Assembly (NCBI GenBank): GCA_001931535.1
Contig: CP016211.1
Span: 310,001 to 374,000, forward strand
DNA: 64,000 bases
Reading direction: 5' to 3'
From: Minicystis rosea
Lineage (GTDB): Bacteria > Myxococcota_A > Polyangia > Polyangiales > Polyangiaceae
Shown: one piece after another, positions 19,423 through 29,028 of the stretch
Numbering within the stretch: position 1 is the first letter of the stretch
Layout of the letters: each line of letters opens with the position of its first letter
Notes under the pieces: model-generated
Seen by the model: only the letters and a program-made list of their open reading frames with translations
What the model was told of the DNA's origin: nothing
The model's database searches: none
Made by a program: the position numbers and the translations under genes

Positions 19423-20366
19423 GTCTCGATGGGTGCGGCGGTGCCGCCGGCGATCGCGGGCTCGGCCCCGTCTTCGGCGAGCGCGGTGACGCTGAGCAGG
19501 ATGAACGCGATCCACACGAGATCGGCGACGAGGAGGTGCACCATCTGCATCCACGCCGGAGCCATGAGCATGAAGTTCACGACGCCGCAGAGGAGCTGCG
19601 TGATCACGAGCGCGCCGAGCGCCCGCGAGAGCCGCTCCGCGTCGGGCCCGCGTCCGGCGGCGATCCCTTGGCGCGCATAGAGCAGGTACATTCCGACGAG
19701 CACCGCCACGATCGGATGCGAGACGCGGATCTGCTGGAGGAAGTGGGCCGTCGGCGAGAAGTCCGCGGCGACGCCTTCGGCCAGCGTCTTGGCGCCGAAG
19801 AGCGTGTCGCCGAGCGCGGTGAGCGCGCCCGTCACGCCCACCGCGAGGAGCCCGGCGAAGCCGCCGCCGACGAGCAGACCGGCGGTGCCATGACCGCGCA
19901 GGCGAGGCACGCGCCGGCCCGTCATCCACCACGCCGTGCACGCCAGCGAGGCGATGAGCAGGAACGTGTTCACGAGGTGGAGCGACATCCACGCGGCGCG
20001 CGCCGCCGACTTGTCGTGCGCGACCCGCTCGAAGAGCACGATGGCCGCGCCCACGGCGCCCTCGGTCATCACGAAGAACGTCGAGACGCCGGCGCCGCGA
20101 CGGGCCGGGTGCCGGCGCGGCAGCACCGCGAGCGCCCAGAGGAGCTGGACCAGCACCATCACCGTGACGAAGCCGGAGCTCGCGCGGTGCGCGTACTCGA
20201 CGAGCGTCTCCAGGCTCGTCATCGTCGGCACGAGCTTGCCTCTGCAGATCGGCCACTCCTTGCCGCAGCCTGCGCCCGATCCGCTCACGCGGACGTACGC
20301 ACCCCAGAGGATGACGGCGAGGGTGACGCCCAGCGTGGCCCAGGAGAAACGGCGAAGTCGTTGCAT
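19419..20366 (-). CDS. ctaA: Heme A synthase (CtaA/Cox15)
   Basis: 315 residues with about eight predicted transmembrane helices. It oxidises heme O to heme A for cytochrome c oxidase. The N-terminal helix is followed by a Cys pair in SGAGCGKEWPIC, as in CtaA. Conserved heme-ligand His residues occur in EYAHRASSGF, SLHLVNTFLL, IRVSHPIVAV and MVHLLVADLV, giving the four-His pattern. Protoheme farnesyltransferase (ctaB) and oxidase genes are not nearby. It is coupled to the downstream metallo-hydrolase and divergent from glpD. Confidence 0.93.
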   Translation of the reverse strand: MQRLRRFSWATLGVTLAVILWGAYVRVSGSGAGCGKEWPICRGKLVPTMTSLETLVEYAHRASSGFVTVMVLVQLLWALAVLPRRHPARRGAGVSTFFVMTEGAVGAAIVLFERVAHDKSAARAAWMSLHLVNTFLLIASLACTAWWMTGRRVPRLRGHGTAGLLVGGGFAGLLAVGVTGALTALGDTLFGAKTLAEGVAADFSPTAHFLQQIRVSHPIVAVLVGMYLLYARQGIAAGRGPDAERLSRALGALVITQLLCGVVNFMLMAPAWMQMVHLLVADLVWIAFILLSVTALAEDGAEPAIAGGTAAPIET

Positions 20367-20555
20367 CGGCCGCGGGCAGGTCTACTCCACTCGGCCGCCG
20401 GGCGCAGCCGTCGTGGCACGCATTCGCGTGGAAGATCGCGGTGGACGAGGTCGGTCGTGCGCGCGTGTGTCGCCGGTCGGCCTCTGCGGGTTGCTCTTCT
20501 TGCCGAGTCGCCCTATGGAGCGCAAACGCCGGCCGTCCGGGCCGCTGCTCGCTCC

Positions 20556-22232
20556 ATGACGACGCTCCGAGCCACCAACCTCGACAGGCTCTCTCAATCC
20601 TCCATCGGGCCGCACCCCGAGCCGTTCGACGTCCTCGTCATCGGCGGTGGCATCAACGGCGCCGTCTCCGCGGCGTGCCTCGCGGCCCGCGGCGCGCGCG
20701 TCGCCCTCGTCGATCGCGGCGACTTCGCCGGCTTCACCAGCCAGCAGTCGTCGAACCTGGCGTGGGGCGGCATCAAGTACATGGAGAGCTTCGAATTCGG
20801 CCTGGTGCGCAAGCTCTGCAAGTCGCGCAACCACCTCATCGAGAGCTACCCGTCGACGGTGCAGGAGATCCGCTTCTACACCGCGCACGAGCGCGGCTTC
20901 CGCCACGGCCTCTGGAAGCTCGTGCTCGGCACCTGGCTCTACTGGCTCATCGGCAGCTTCTTCACCAAGACGCCGCGCCGCCTCTCGCTCGCGCAGATGA
21001 CCCGCGAGGAGCCGATCATCAACCTCGATCGCTGCGACGGCGGCTTCGAGTACTCCGACGCGTACCTGCACGACACCGACACGCGCTTCGTGTGGGGCTT
21101 CATCCGGCGCGCGCTCGACTACGGCGCCGCTGCGGTCAACTACGTCGAGTCGCTCGGCGCGAAGCGCGAGGGCGACGTGTGGGTCTCGCGCGTCCGCGAT
21201 CTCGTCTCCGGCCGCGAGATGGATGTGCGCGCGCGCGTGCTCGTCAACGCCGCCGGTCCCTTCGTCGATACCCACAACGCGCTCACCAAGCAGTCGACGC
21301 GCACGCGCCACGCCTTCTCCAAGGGCATCCACCTCATCGTCGATCGGCTCACGCCGCACAAACGCGTGCTCACGTTCTTCGCGGACGACGGGCGGCTGTT
21401 CTTCGTCATCCCGATGGGACCGCGCACGTGCATCGGCACCACCGATACCAAGGTGGAGAGCCCCTTCTCCTTCGTCACGCCCGAGGATCGGAGCTTCGTC
21501 CTCACCAACATCAACAAGCGCCTCCGCCTCGATCGCCCGCTCACCGAGGCCGACATCATCGCGGAGCGCTGCGGCGTGCGTCCCCTCGCGGTGCAGAGCA
21601 GCGGCGAGGGCAACGTCGACTGGCTCACGCTCTCGCGCAAGCACGTGATCGAGGTGAACGAGAAGGATGCCCACGTGAGCATCTTCGGCGGCAAGCTCAC
21701 GGACTGCCTCAACGTGGGCGAGGAGATCTGCGCGATCGCGCGCGAGCTCGGCGTCACGCTCTCCGATCCCGAGCGCCGCTGGTACGGCGAGCCGGGGGCC
21801 GAGCTGCGCGACGAGTTCATGCTCCAGGCCGCGCGCATGGATCTCGATGGAATGACGTCGCCGAAATCGTCGGAGAAGCTCACCACCCGCTTGTGGCGGC
21901 GCTACGGGGCCCAGGCCTTCACGCTTCTCGAGAGCATCCGCGCCGATCCGCGCATGGCCGAGGTGCTCATCGAGGGCGCGGAGTACCTGCGCTGCGAGAT
22001 CGAGCTGGCGGGGCGGCGGGAGATGATCACCAAGCTCGACGATTTCCTCCGGCGCCGATCGAAGATCGCGCTCGTGACTCGCTACGAGGACATGATCGCG
22101 GCGCCCGGCTTGAAGGAGGCGTGCCGCATCCTCTTCGGGGACGAGGCCGACGCGAAGCTCGCGGAGTACCTGCGCGAGCAGCGCGCGCCCGGGACGTCAC
22201 CCGCACCGCAGGAGCTCGCCGCCGTGTCTTGA
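20556..22232 (+). CDS. glpD: FAD-dependent glycerol-3-phosphate dehydrogenase
   Basis: 558 residues. It oxidises sn-glycerol-3-phosphate to dihydroxyacetone phosphate at the membrane and passes electrons to quinone. The Rossmann FAD motif VLVIGGGINGAV is near 27-38. The family segments LVDRGDFAGFTSQQSSNLAW, LVNAAGPFVD, IPMGPRTCIGTTDT and SIFGGKLTDCLN are present, with a C-terminal helical domain. ATG 20556 is the start that gives a short leader ahead of the FAD motif; the frame continues upstream into Arg-rich non-coding sequence. No glpK or glpF is adjacent. Confidence 0.93.
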   Translation: MTTLRATNLDRLSQSSIGPHPEPFDVLVIGGGINGAVSAACLAARGARVALVDRGDFAGFTSQQSSNLAWGGIKYMESFEFGLVRKLCKSRNHLIESYPSTVQEIRFYTAHERGFRHGLWKLVLGTWLYWLIGSFFTKTPRRLSLAQMTREEPIINLDRCDGGFEYSDAYLHDTDTRFVWGFIRRALDYGAAAVNYVESLGAKREGDVWVSRVRDLVSGREMDVRARVLVNAAGPFVDTHNALTKQSTRTRHAFSKGIHLIVDRLTPHKRVLTFFADDGRLFFVIPMGPRTCIGTTDTKVESPFSFVTPEDRSFVLTNINKRLRLDRPLTEADIIAERCGVRPLAVQSSGEGNVDWLTLSRKHVIEVNEKDAHVSIFGGKLTDCLNVGEEICAIARELGVTLSDPERRWYGEPGAELRDEFMLQAARMDLDGMTSPKSSEKLTTRLWRRYGAQAFTLLESIRADPRMAEVLIEGAEYLRCEIELAGRREMITKLDDFLRRRSKIALVTRYEDMIAAPGLKEACRILFGDEADAKLAEYLREQRAPGTSPAPQELAAVS

Positions 22233-22237
22233 CCGGC

Positions 22238-23155
22238 ATGCGCGCCGCGCCGACCATGCGGCGCATGGCGAGCCCCGAGCTCAAGCACATCGTCGCGATG
22301 CTCCGCGCCATCCCCCGGCGCGAAACCCCCTCCGTCGCCAGCATGCGGCGCGGCTTCGAGTCCATGACGCGCCTCTTCCCGACGGCGCCCGACGTCACCA
22401 TCACGCCCGTGGATCTCGGCGGCGTGCCGGGCGAGCACGTCGGCACGCCGGGCACCGAGCCTACCCGCGCGATCCTCTATCTCCACGGCGGCGGCTTCGT
22501 CATGGGCTCACCCGCCACGCATCGCGATCTCGTCGCGCGCCTCACGCGCGTGGCCGGCGCGTCCGCCTTTGTGCCGGACTATCGCCTCGCGCCGGAGCAC
22601 CCTTTCCCACGCGGCTTCCAAGATTGTGTCGCCGCCTATCGCGCGCTGCTCGCGCGAGGCCTCGCGCCCGAGCGGATCGCCGTCGTCGGCGACTCCGCGG
22701 GCGGTGGCCTCACCATGTCGCTCCTGCTCTCGCTGCGCGACGCGGGCATCCCGTTGCCGGCGGCGGCCGCGTGCATGTCGCCGTGGGTCGATCTCACCAT
22801 GTCGGGCGCTTCGATCGAGCTGCGCGGCGAGATGGATCCGTGGATCCCCAAAGAGGGTCTGGGGCTGACGGCGCAGCACTACCTCGCCGGCGCCGATCCC
22901 ACGGATCCGCTGGCGTCGCCGATGCTCGCCGATCTCGCGCGGCTCCCGCCGTTGCTCATCCAGGTCGGGACGGCGGAGATCCTCTACGACGATGCCGCGC
23001 GCCTCGCCGAGCGCGCACGCGCGAGCGGAGTCGCGGTGACCTTCGAGCCGTGGGAGGAGATGATCCACGTCTGGCAAGCGTTCCCCATGCTGCCGGAGGC
23101 GCACGAGGCGGTTCTGCGGATCGGTCGGTTCGTCCGCGAGCACACCGGCGGCTGA
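22238..23155 (+). CDS. Alpha/beta hydrolase, HSL-type esterase
   Basis: 305 residues from ATG 22238; starts at 22256 and 22265 (MASPELKHIV) are equally possible and give 296-299 residues. It belongs to the hormone-sensitive-lipase family: oxyanion motif LYLHGGGFVMG, nucleophile GDSAGGG, an acid residue near QVGTAEILYDDA and the catalytic His in MIHVWQAFP. Such enzymes hydrolyse short acyl esters. It follows glpD by 5 bases and may be co-transcribed. A 6-bp hairpin at 23218-23232 lies downstream. Confidence 0.9.
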   Translation: MRAAPTMRRMASPELKHIVAMLRAIPRRETPSVASMRRGFESMTRLFPTAPDVTITPVDLGGVPGEHVGTPGTEPTRAILYLHGGGFVMGSPATHRDLVARLTRVAGASAFVPDYRLAPEHPFPRGFQDCVAAYRALLARGLAPERIAVVGDSAGGGLTMSLLLSLRDAGIPLPAAAACMSPWVDLTMSGASIELRGEMDPWIPKEGLGLTAQHYLAGADPTDPLASPMLADLARLPPLLIQVGTAEILYDDAARLAERARASGVAVTFEPWEEMIHVWQAFPMLPEAHEAVLRIGRFVREHTGG

Positions 23156-23358
23156 AGGCGCGCGCGGCTGTCCCGGCGCGCGGCGGGCGGCGCAGATTCT
23201 TCCGCCTCTCGGTGTAGCGGGCGCGACGCCCGACACGCGTTCGTCACCGGCTGCGCGGCGCGCTCCCGGCGCTCGCGAAGGGCTCACGAAACCGATTGCA
23301 TTTCCCGGCGAATCCCGCAATGTGCGCGCCTCCGCCGCGTCGCGGCGCTTCGATCGCC

Positions 23359-24360
23359 ATGCGCCATTTTCTCACGACCCAGGACTACACCCGCGCCGAG
23401 ATCGAGGCCCTCCTCGAGCGCGCCGCGCGCCTCAAGAAGCACCCGTACGATCGTCGCCTCCTCGAGCGCACGATCGCGCTGCTCTTCTTCAACCCCTCGC
23501 TGCGGACGCGATCGTCGTTCGACATCGGCATCCAGCAGCTCGGCGGTCACGCGGTCACGCTCGAGCCGGGCAAGGGCTCGTGGCCGATCGAGTTCGAAGA
23601 GGGCGCCGTCATGGACGGCGAGACCGAGGAGCACGTGCACGAGGTCGCCCGCGTCCTCTCGCGCTACGCGGATCTCATCGGTGTGCGCGCCTTCCCCAAG
23701 TTCCAAAAGTGGGAAGAGGATCGGCAAGACAAGGTGCTCGCGGGCTTCGCGCGCTACGCGACGGTGCCGGTCATCAACCTCGAGACCATCACGCACCCGT
23801 GTCAGGAGCTCGCGCTCGCGCTCGCGCTCAAGGAGCGCCTCGGCTCGCTCGACGGGAAGAAGTTCGTCCTGACGTGGACGTACCACCCGCGCCCGCTCAA
23901 CACCGCGGTGGCCAACTCGGCGGCGCTCATCGCATCGAAGCTCGGCATGGATGTCACGCTGCTCTGCCCCAACGAGCAGTACCTCCTCGACGAGCGCTAC
24001 ATGCAGGCCGCGCGCGACAACGCGGCCGCGAACGGCCGCTCGTTCACCGTCTCGCACGACATCGAGGAGGCCTACTCCGGGGCCAACGTCGTGTACGCCA
24101 AGAGCTGGGGCGCCATCCCGTACTTCGGCCGCTGGGACGAGGAGAAGCCGATGCGTGATCGGCACAAGCACTTCATCGTCGACGAGGCGAAGATGGCGCT
24201 GACCGACAACGGCCTCTTCTCCCACTGCTTGCCGGTGCGGCGGAACGTGAAGGTGACCGACGCGGTGATCGACTCGCCGCGCTCGCTCGTGATCGAAGAG
24301 GCGGAGAACCGTCTCCATGTGCAGAAGGCCGTGATGGACGCGCTCGTCAACGGGCTGTGA
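23359..24360 (+). CDS. argF': N-acetylornithine carbamoyltransferase
   Basis: 333 residues. It transfers the carbamoyl group to N-acetyl-L-ornithine, giving N-acetylcitrulline. Carbamoyl-phosphate motif [12 protein letters not shown] (43-54) and HPCQE (146-150) are intact. The 80s loop reads MDGETEEH (85-92); a Glu here marks the acetylornithine enzymes, while succinylornithine enzymes have Pro. The segments [33 protein letters not shown] and [12 protein letters not shown] match the Xanthomonas-type enzyme, not ordinary ArgF. ATG 23359 gives the family's short N-terminus; 23296 (TTG) and 23320 (ATG) are upstream options. It is first in a six-gene operon, 7 bases before argG. Confidence 0.93.
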   Translation: MRHFLTTQDYTRAEIEALLERAARLKKHPYDRRLLERTIALLFFNPSLRTRSSFDIGIQQLGGHAVTLEPGKGSWPIEFEEGAVMDGETEEHVHEVARVLSRYADLIGVRAFPKFQKWEEDRQDKVLAGFARYATVPVINLETITHPCQELALALALKERLGSLDGKKFVLTWTYHPRPLNTAVANSAALIASKLGMDVTLLCPNEQYLLDERYMQAARDNAAANGRSFTVSHDIEEAYSGANVVYAKSWGAIPYFGRWDEEKPMRDRHKHFIVDEAKMALTDNGLFSHCLPVRRNVKVTDAVIDSPRSLVIEEAENRLHVQKAVMDALVNGL

Positions 24361-24367
24361 GGGATCG

Positions 24368-25600
24368 ATGAGCAACAAGAAGCAGGCTGTTTTGGCGTTC
24401 TCGGGCGGGCTCGACACGAGCTTCTGCGTCCCGTACCTGATCGAGAAGGGCTACGACGTCATCACCCTCCTCGTCGACACCGGCGGCTTCGACGCGGCCG
24501 AGATCCGCTACATCGAAGATCGCGCCCGCGCGCTCGGCGCCAAGGAGCACGTCACCGTCGACGGCGGCCAGTCGATCTGGGATCAGGTCGTCGTCCCGCT
24601 GGTCCAGGGCGGCGCGCTCTACCAAGGGCAGTATCCGGCGCTCTGCTCCGATCGCTACGTGATCGTCGAGGAGTCGCTGCGCCTCGCGCGTGCCCGCGGC
24701 ATCACCACCTTCGCCCACGGCTGTACGGGCATGGGCAACGATCAGGTCCGCTTCGATCTCGCCGTGCGCGCCCTCGCCGACGTGGAGATCTCCGCGCCCA
24801 TCCGCGAGATCCAGGCCGCCCACGCCAACGTGCGCGCCTACGAGCAGAAGTACCTCGAGGAGCGCGGCTTCTCGGTCCGCGCCAAGACCTCGAAGTACAG
24901 CATCAACACCAACGTGCTCGGCGTGACGACCTCGGGCTCCGAGATCGACGGCTTCCACGCGCCCGGGCCGGAGACGTACACCATCTCCGCGCACCCCTCG
25001 GCGTGGCCGAAGGAGCCGTACCGCGCGCGCCTCCGCTTCGAGAAGGGCGTCCTCACGCACCTCGACGGCCAGGCGCTCTCCGGGCCGGAGATGCTCCGCA
25101 AGCTCAACGCGTCGTTCGGCGCGTACGGCGTGGGTCGCGGCATCTACACGGGCGACACCACCATTGGCCTCAAGGGCCGCATCGTCTTCGAGTGCCCCGG
25201 CATCACCGCCATCATGACGGCGCACCGCGCGCTGGAAGAGGCCGTGCTCAGCGCCCACCAGAACACCTTCAAGACGGTGGTGGCGCAGAAGTGGATGGAG
25301 CTCGTCTACAAGGGCTTCTTCTTCGAGCCGCTGAAGCGCGATCTCGAAGCCTTCCTCGCGAGCTCGCAGGCGTTCGTGACCGGCGAGGTCACGCTCGAGA
25401 CGCAGGGCGCCGTGTGCCACGCGGTCGAGGTCGCCTCCGATCACGTGCTCCTCAACAAGAAGGCCGTCTACGCGCAGTCGGCCGATTGGGGCGTGGTCGA
25501 GGCGGAGGGCTTCATCAAGCTCTTCGGCCAGAGCTCGACGCTCTCGGCGCGCATCAACCCCGTCTACTCCCTCGACAAGCCGGATCCGAGCAAGGCCTGA
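24368..25600 (+). CDS. argG: Argininosuccinate synthase
   Basis: 410 residues. It joins citrulline and aspartate with ATP to make argininosuccinate. The PP-loop SGGLDTS is at 12-18. The ligand segments [32 protein letters not shown] and [14 protein letters not shown] are present. It is second in the arginine operon; the stop is one base before the next ATG. It requires free citrulline, which here would come from the deacetylase that follows. Confidence 0.95.
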   Translation: MSNKKQAVLAFSGGLDTSFCVPYLIEKGYDVITLLVDTGGFDAAEIRYIEDRARALGAKEHVTVDGGQSIWDQVVVPLVQGGALYQGQYPALCSDRYVIVEESLRLARARGITTFAHGCTGMGNDQVRFDLAVRALADVEISAPIREIQAAHANVRAYEQKYLEERGFSVRAKTSKYSINTNVLGVTTSGSEIDGFHAPGPETYTISAHPSAWPKEPYRARLRFEKGVLTHLDGQALSGPEMLRKLNASFGAYGVGRGIYTGDTTIGLKGRIVFECPGITAIMTAHRALEEAVLSAHQNTFKTVVAQKWMELVYKGFFFEPLKRDLEAFLASSQAFVTGEVTLETQGAVCHAVEVASDHVLLNKKAVYAQSADWGVVEAEGFIKLFGQSSTLSARINPVYSLDKPDPSKA

Positions 25601-25601
25601 G

Positions 25602-26732
25602 ATGGAAGACACGCTCCCCGAGGTCCTCGGGCTGCTCGAGCGCCTCGTCGCCGTCGACACGAGAAACCCGCCGCGCGCCATCGATCGCGGCGGTATCTTC
25701 ACCGTGCTCGCCGAGGCGCTCGGCCCGTCGTTCACCACCGAGATCATCGACATCGGCGACGGCTGCATCAGCCTCCTCGCCACGCGCGGCGCGCCCACGT
25801 TGCTCTTCAACGTGCACGTCGACACGGTGCCCGCCGATCCGGGGTGGACCGACGAGCCCCTGCGTCTCCGCGTCGAGGGTGATCGCGCCATCGGCCTCGG
25901 CGCCTGCGACATCAAGGGCGGCGCCGCCGCGCTCGTGGTCGCCGCGCGCCGCGCCAAGGGCGACGCCGCGCTCCTCTTCACCTCCGACGAGGAAGCCGGA
26001 TCGAGCCGCTGCGTCCGCAACTTCCTCGATCGCCCGCTGCCGTACCGCGGCGTCGTCGTCGCGGAGCCCACGCGTTGCAAGGCCATCCTCGAGCACCGCG
26101 GCATCGCCACCTGCACGGGCCTCTTTCATGGCACCGGCGGTCACGCCTCTTCACCGCGCGCGCTCGACGACAGCGCCATCCACGAGGCGGTGCGCTGGGG
26201 ATCGCGCGCGCTCGCCTTCGCCCAGGAAAACGAGGCGCGCCGTTACAAGACCCTCTCGGGCATCCGCTTCAACCTCGGCGTCCTCCACGGCGGCACCAAG
26301 GCCAACATGATCGCGTCGGCTGCGGAGCTGCGCTTCGGCGTGCGCCCGCTCCCGGATCAAGATCCCGAGACGCTCATCACCACCATCGCGGAGCTCGCGC
26401 CGCGCGGTGATCGCGTCACGTGGACGCCCGGTTTCCTCGCGCCGCCGCTCCTCGATCGCGGCCCCAAGGTCCACGCGGACGGGCCGATTTCCGCGCCCGG
26501 GCCCGTGCTCGGCAACCTCCCGTCGTCGGCTGCGCTCGCCGCCGAGTTCGGCTTTGCGATCGGGGAGCCGGTCGACTTCTGGACCGAGGCCGCACTCTTC
26601 TCCGAGGCGGGCTTGCCCGCGATCGTCTACGGCCCGGGCGACATCGCTCAGGCCCACACCGCCGGCGAGTGGGTTCGCCTCGCCGAGCTCCGTGAAGCCG
26701 AGGCCGCCTACGCGCGGATTCTCTCCGTTTGA
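25602..26732 (+). CDS. argE': N-acetylcitrulline deacetylase (M20 family)
   Basis: 376 residues. It is an M20 metallo-deacylase with the metal and catalytic residues in place: His72 and Asp74 (FNVHVDTVP), Asp103 (GACDIKGG), and Glu130/Glu131 (FTSDEEAGSS), with the dimerisation domain in the middle and a late His in AQAHTAGEW. By sequence alone it could be ArgE or DapE. Its place between argG and argB in an operon headed by acetylornithine carbamoyltransferase makes N-acetyl-L-citrulline the likely substrate. It starts at ATG 25602, two bases after the argG stop. Confidence 0.87.
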   Translation: MEDTLPEVLGLLERLVAVDTRNPPRAIDRGGIFTVLAEALGPSFTTEIIDIGDGCISLLATRGAPTLLFNVHVDTVPADPGWTDEPLRLRVEGDRAIGLGACDIKGGAAALVVAARRAKGDAALLFTSDEEAGSSRCVRNFLDRPLPYRGVVVAEPTRCKAILEHRGIATCTGLFHGTGGHASSPRALDDSAIHEAVRWGSRALAFAQENEARRYKTLSGIRFNLGVLHGGTKANMIASAAELRFGVRPLPDQDPETLITTIAELAPRGDRVTWTPGFLAPPLLDRGPKVHADGPISAPGPVLGNLPSSAALAAEFGFAIGEPVDFWTEAALFSEAGLPAIVYGPGDIAQAHTAGEWVRLAELREAEAAYARILSV

Positions 26733-26741
26733 GGGACAGCG

Positions 26742-28073
26742 ATGCGCAACACGAAGGACGTGATCGTCCGCCTGCTCCGCAACCTCGGCACGCGTAAAGA
26801 GGTCGAGCAGTACCTCAAGCAGTACTCCGCGGTCGACTCGCAGAAGTTCGCCATCATCAAGGTCGGCGGGAACATCCTCGCGCGCGATCTCGACGGCCTC
26901 GCTTCGTCGCTCACGTTCCTCCAGAACGTCGGCCTCTATCCCGTCGTCCTCCACGGCGCCGGCCCGCAGATCGATCAAGCCTTGGAGGAGGCCGGCGTCC
27001 CCTCGCAGCGTAGCGACGGCGTCCGCGTCACCACGCCCAAGGTCCTCGAGATCGCGCGTCGCGTGACGCTCCACGAGAACCTGCGCCTCGTCGAAGCGCT
27101 GGAGGACTTGGGCACGCGCGCGCGCCCCGTCACCGCGGGCGTCTTCGAGGCCGAGCTCATCGATCCCGATCGCGTCGGCCTCGTCGGTCGCGTCACGCGC
27201 ATCCACACCGAGGCCATCCACGCCGCGCTGCGCGCCGGGCACCTGCCCATCCTCACGTGCCTCGGCGAGACGTCGAGCGGGCAGATCGTGAACCTGCCCT
27301 CGGACGTCGCCGTGCGCGAGCTGAGCATCGCCACGCAGCCTTACAAGATGGTCTTCCTCACGGAGACCGGCGGCCTCCTCGGCGAGGATGGGCGCCTCAT
27401 CTCCGCGGTGAACCTGGCCGAGGACTACGACACCCTCATGAGCCAGCCCTGGGTCCACTCGGGCATGCGGGCCAAGCTCCAGGAGATCAAGAAGCTCCTC
27501 GAAGGGCTGCCGGCCACCTCGTCGGCCTCGATCACCTCGCCCGATCGCCTGGCCAAGGAGCTCTTCACGCACACCGGATCGGGCACGCTCGTGCGCCGCG
27601 GCGAGCGCGTGAACCGCTTCGACACGCTGGCCGGCATCGATCGCGATCGGCTGAAGGATCTCCTCGAGGTCTGCTTCGGTCGCAAGCTCCTGCTCGACTA
27701 CTTCGAGAAGAAGTCGTTCTACCGCATCTATCTCTCCGAGGAGTACCGCGCGACCGCCATCATCACGCGCGACGGCACGGAGCTCCCGCCGTACCTCGAC
27801 AAGTTCGCCGTCACCACGCAGGCGCAGGGCGCGGGCGTGGGCGGCTCGCTCTGGCAGCGGATGAAGGCGGAGAACCCCAAGCTCTTCTGGCGATCGCGCG
27901 CCGAGAACGAGATCAACCCCTGGTACTTCCAGCAGGCGCAGGGGAGCTACCGCGCTGGCCGCTGGACGGTGTTCTGGTACGGGCTCGACGGCTTCGCCGA
28001 GGTGCAGCGCTGCATCGATCACGCGCTGTCCCTCCCGGCGACGCTCAAGGATCACGGCGCGGGAGAGGTCTGA
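26742..28073 (+). CDS. argB: Fused acetylglutamate kinase / N-acetylglutamate synthase
   Basis: 443 residues, far longer than a plain ArgB (about 300). The first 290 residues are an amino-acid kinase domain (FAIIKVGGNIL, VVLHGAGPQIDQAL, MVFLTETGGLL). The rest, from about 300, is a GNAT-type NAT domain (KLLLDYFEKKSFYRIYLSEE, GAGVGGSLWQRM, INPWYFQQAQGSYRAGRWT) as in the bifunctional NAGS/NAGK of Xanthomonas and the vertebrate NAGS. It should acetylate glutamate and phosphorylate the product, making argA and argJ unnecessary. A GAGGGA ribosome-binding site precedes ATG 26742. Confidence 0.93.
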   Translation: MRNTKDVIVRLLRNLGTRKEVEQYLKQYSAVDSQKFAIIKVGGNILARDLDGLASSLTFLQNVGLYPVVLHGAGPQIDQALEEAGVPSQRSDGVRVTTPKVLEIARRVTLHENLRLVEALEDLGTRARPVTAGVFEAELIDPDRVGLVGRVTRIHTEAIHAALRAGHLPILTCLGETSSGQIVNLPSDVAVRELSIATQPYKMVFLTETGGLLGEDGRLISAVNLAEDYDTLMSQPWVHSGMRAKLQEIKKLLEGLPATSSASITSPDRLAKELFTHTGSGTLVRRGERVNRFDTLAGIDRDRLKDLLEVCFGRKLLLDYFEKKSFYRIYLSEEYRATAIITRDGTELPPYLDKFAVTTQAQGAGVGGSLWQRMKAENPKLFWRSRAENEINPWYFQQAQGSYRAGRWTVFWYGLDGFAEVQRCIDHALSLPATLKDHGAGEV

Positions 28074-28074
28074 C

Positions 28075-29028
28075 GTGCAGAAGATCACCATCGGCCTCGT
28101 GGGCGCGCGGGGCTACGTCGGCCGCGAGATCGTCGCCGTCCTCGCGAAGCATCCGCGCTTCGCGGTGAGCTTCGTCGTCTCGCGCACGCAGGCCGGGCAG
28201 CCCGTGGCCGAGCACCTCCCGGGCGCGCCGGCCGATCTCGTGTTCGAGGATCTCGGTCCGGATCAAGTCGCGCAGACGGGCGTGGACGCCGTGGTCCTCG
28301 CGCTCTCGAACGGCCAAGCCGAGCCTTACGTCGCCGCGATCGATCGCGTGCGTCCCGAGACGGTGATCGTCGACGTCAGCGCCGACTACCGCTTCCACAG
28401 CGGGTGGGCCTACGGCCTGCCCGAGCTCGGCCGCGATCGTCTCCGCGGCGCGCGTCGCATCGCCAACCCCGGCTGCTACGCCACCGCCATGGCGCTCGCG
28501 CTCGATCCGGTGCTCGACGTGATCGACGGGCCCGCGCACGCCTTCGGCATCTCGGGCTACAGCGGCGCCGGCGCCACGCCCTCGCCGCGCAACGACGTGG
28601 ACCTGCTGCGCGACAACATCATGCCGTACAGCGTGGTCGACCACGTGCACGAGCGTGAGGTCTCGCGCCAGGTCTCGACGGTCCATTTCGTGCCGCACGT
28701 CGCGCCGTTCTTCCGCGGCATCACGATGACGACCTCCTTCGCCGTCCGCCGCCACCCGTCGACCCTCGCGCTCCGCCAGATGTACCTGTCGCGCTACGCC
28801 GAGGAGCCGCTCGTCTCGGTCGTCGACGACATCCCGCTCGTGCGCGACGCGGCTGGCAAGCCGCACGCGACCATCGGCGGCATCACCGTGGCCCCCGACG
28901 GCACGCGCGCCGTGGTCGTCTCCACGCTCGACAACCTCCTGAAGGGCGCGGCCAGCCAAGCCGTGCAGAACCTCAACCTCGCCTTCGATCTGCCGGAGAC
29001 GATGGGGATCCTCCCGTGGCAAAGCTGA
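28075..29028 (+). CDS. argC: N-acetyl-gamma-glutamyl-phosphate reductase
   Basis: 317 residues. It reduces acetylglutamyl phosphate with NADPH to the semialdehyde. The N-terminal nucleotide motif GLVGARGYVGREIV, the catalytic Cys in NPGCYATAMAL and the later HVPFF-like segment (HFVPHVAPFFRG) are visible. GTG 28075 begins one base after the argB stop. Its last 13 bases overlap argH in another frame. Confidence 0.95.
   Translation: MQKITIGLVGARGYVGREIVAVLAKHPRFAVSFVVSRTQAGQPVAEHLPGAPADLVFEDLGPDQVAQTGVDAVVLALSNGQAEPYVAAIDRVRPETVIVDVSADYRFHSGWAYGLPELGRDRLRGARRIANPGCYATAMALALDPVLDVIDGPAHAFGISGYSGAGATPSPRNDVDLLRDNIMPYSVVDHVHEREVSRQVSTVHFVPHVAPFFRGITMTTSFAVRRHPSTLALRQMYLSRYAEEPLVSVVDDIPLVRDAAGKPHATIGGITVAPDGTRAVVVSTLDNLLKGAASQAVQNLNLAFDLPETMGILPWQS

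Noticed and set aside
23359..24360. Ordinary ornithine carbamoyltransferase (argF)
   Set aside because: The MDGETEEH loop, the [12 protein letters not shown] and [10 protein letters not shown] segments and the operon context fit the N-acetylornithine enzyme; Glu instead of Pro in the loop also argues against the succinylornithine type.
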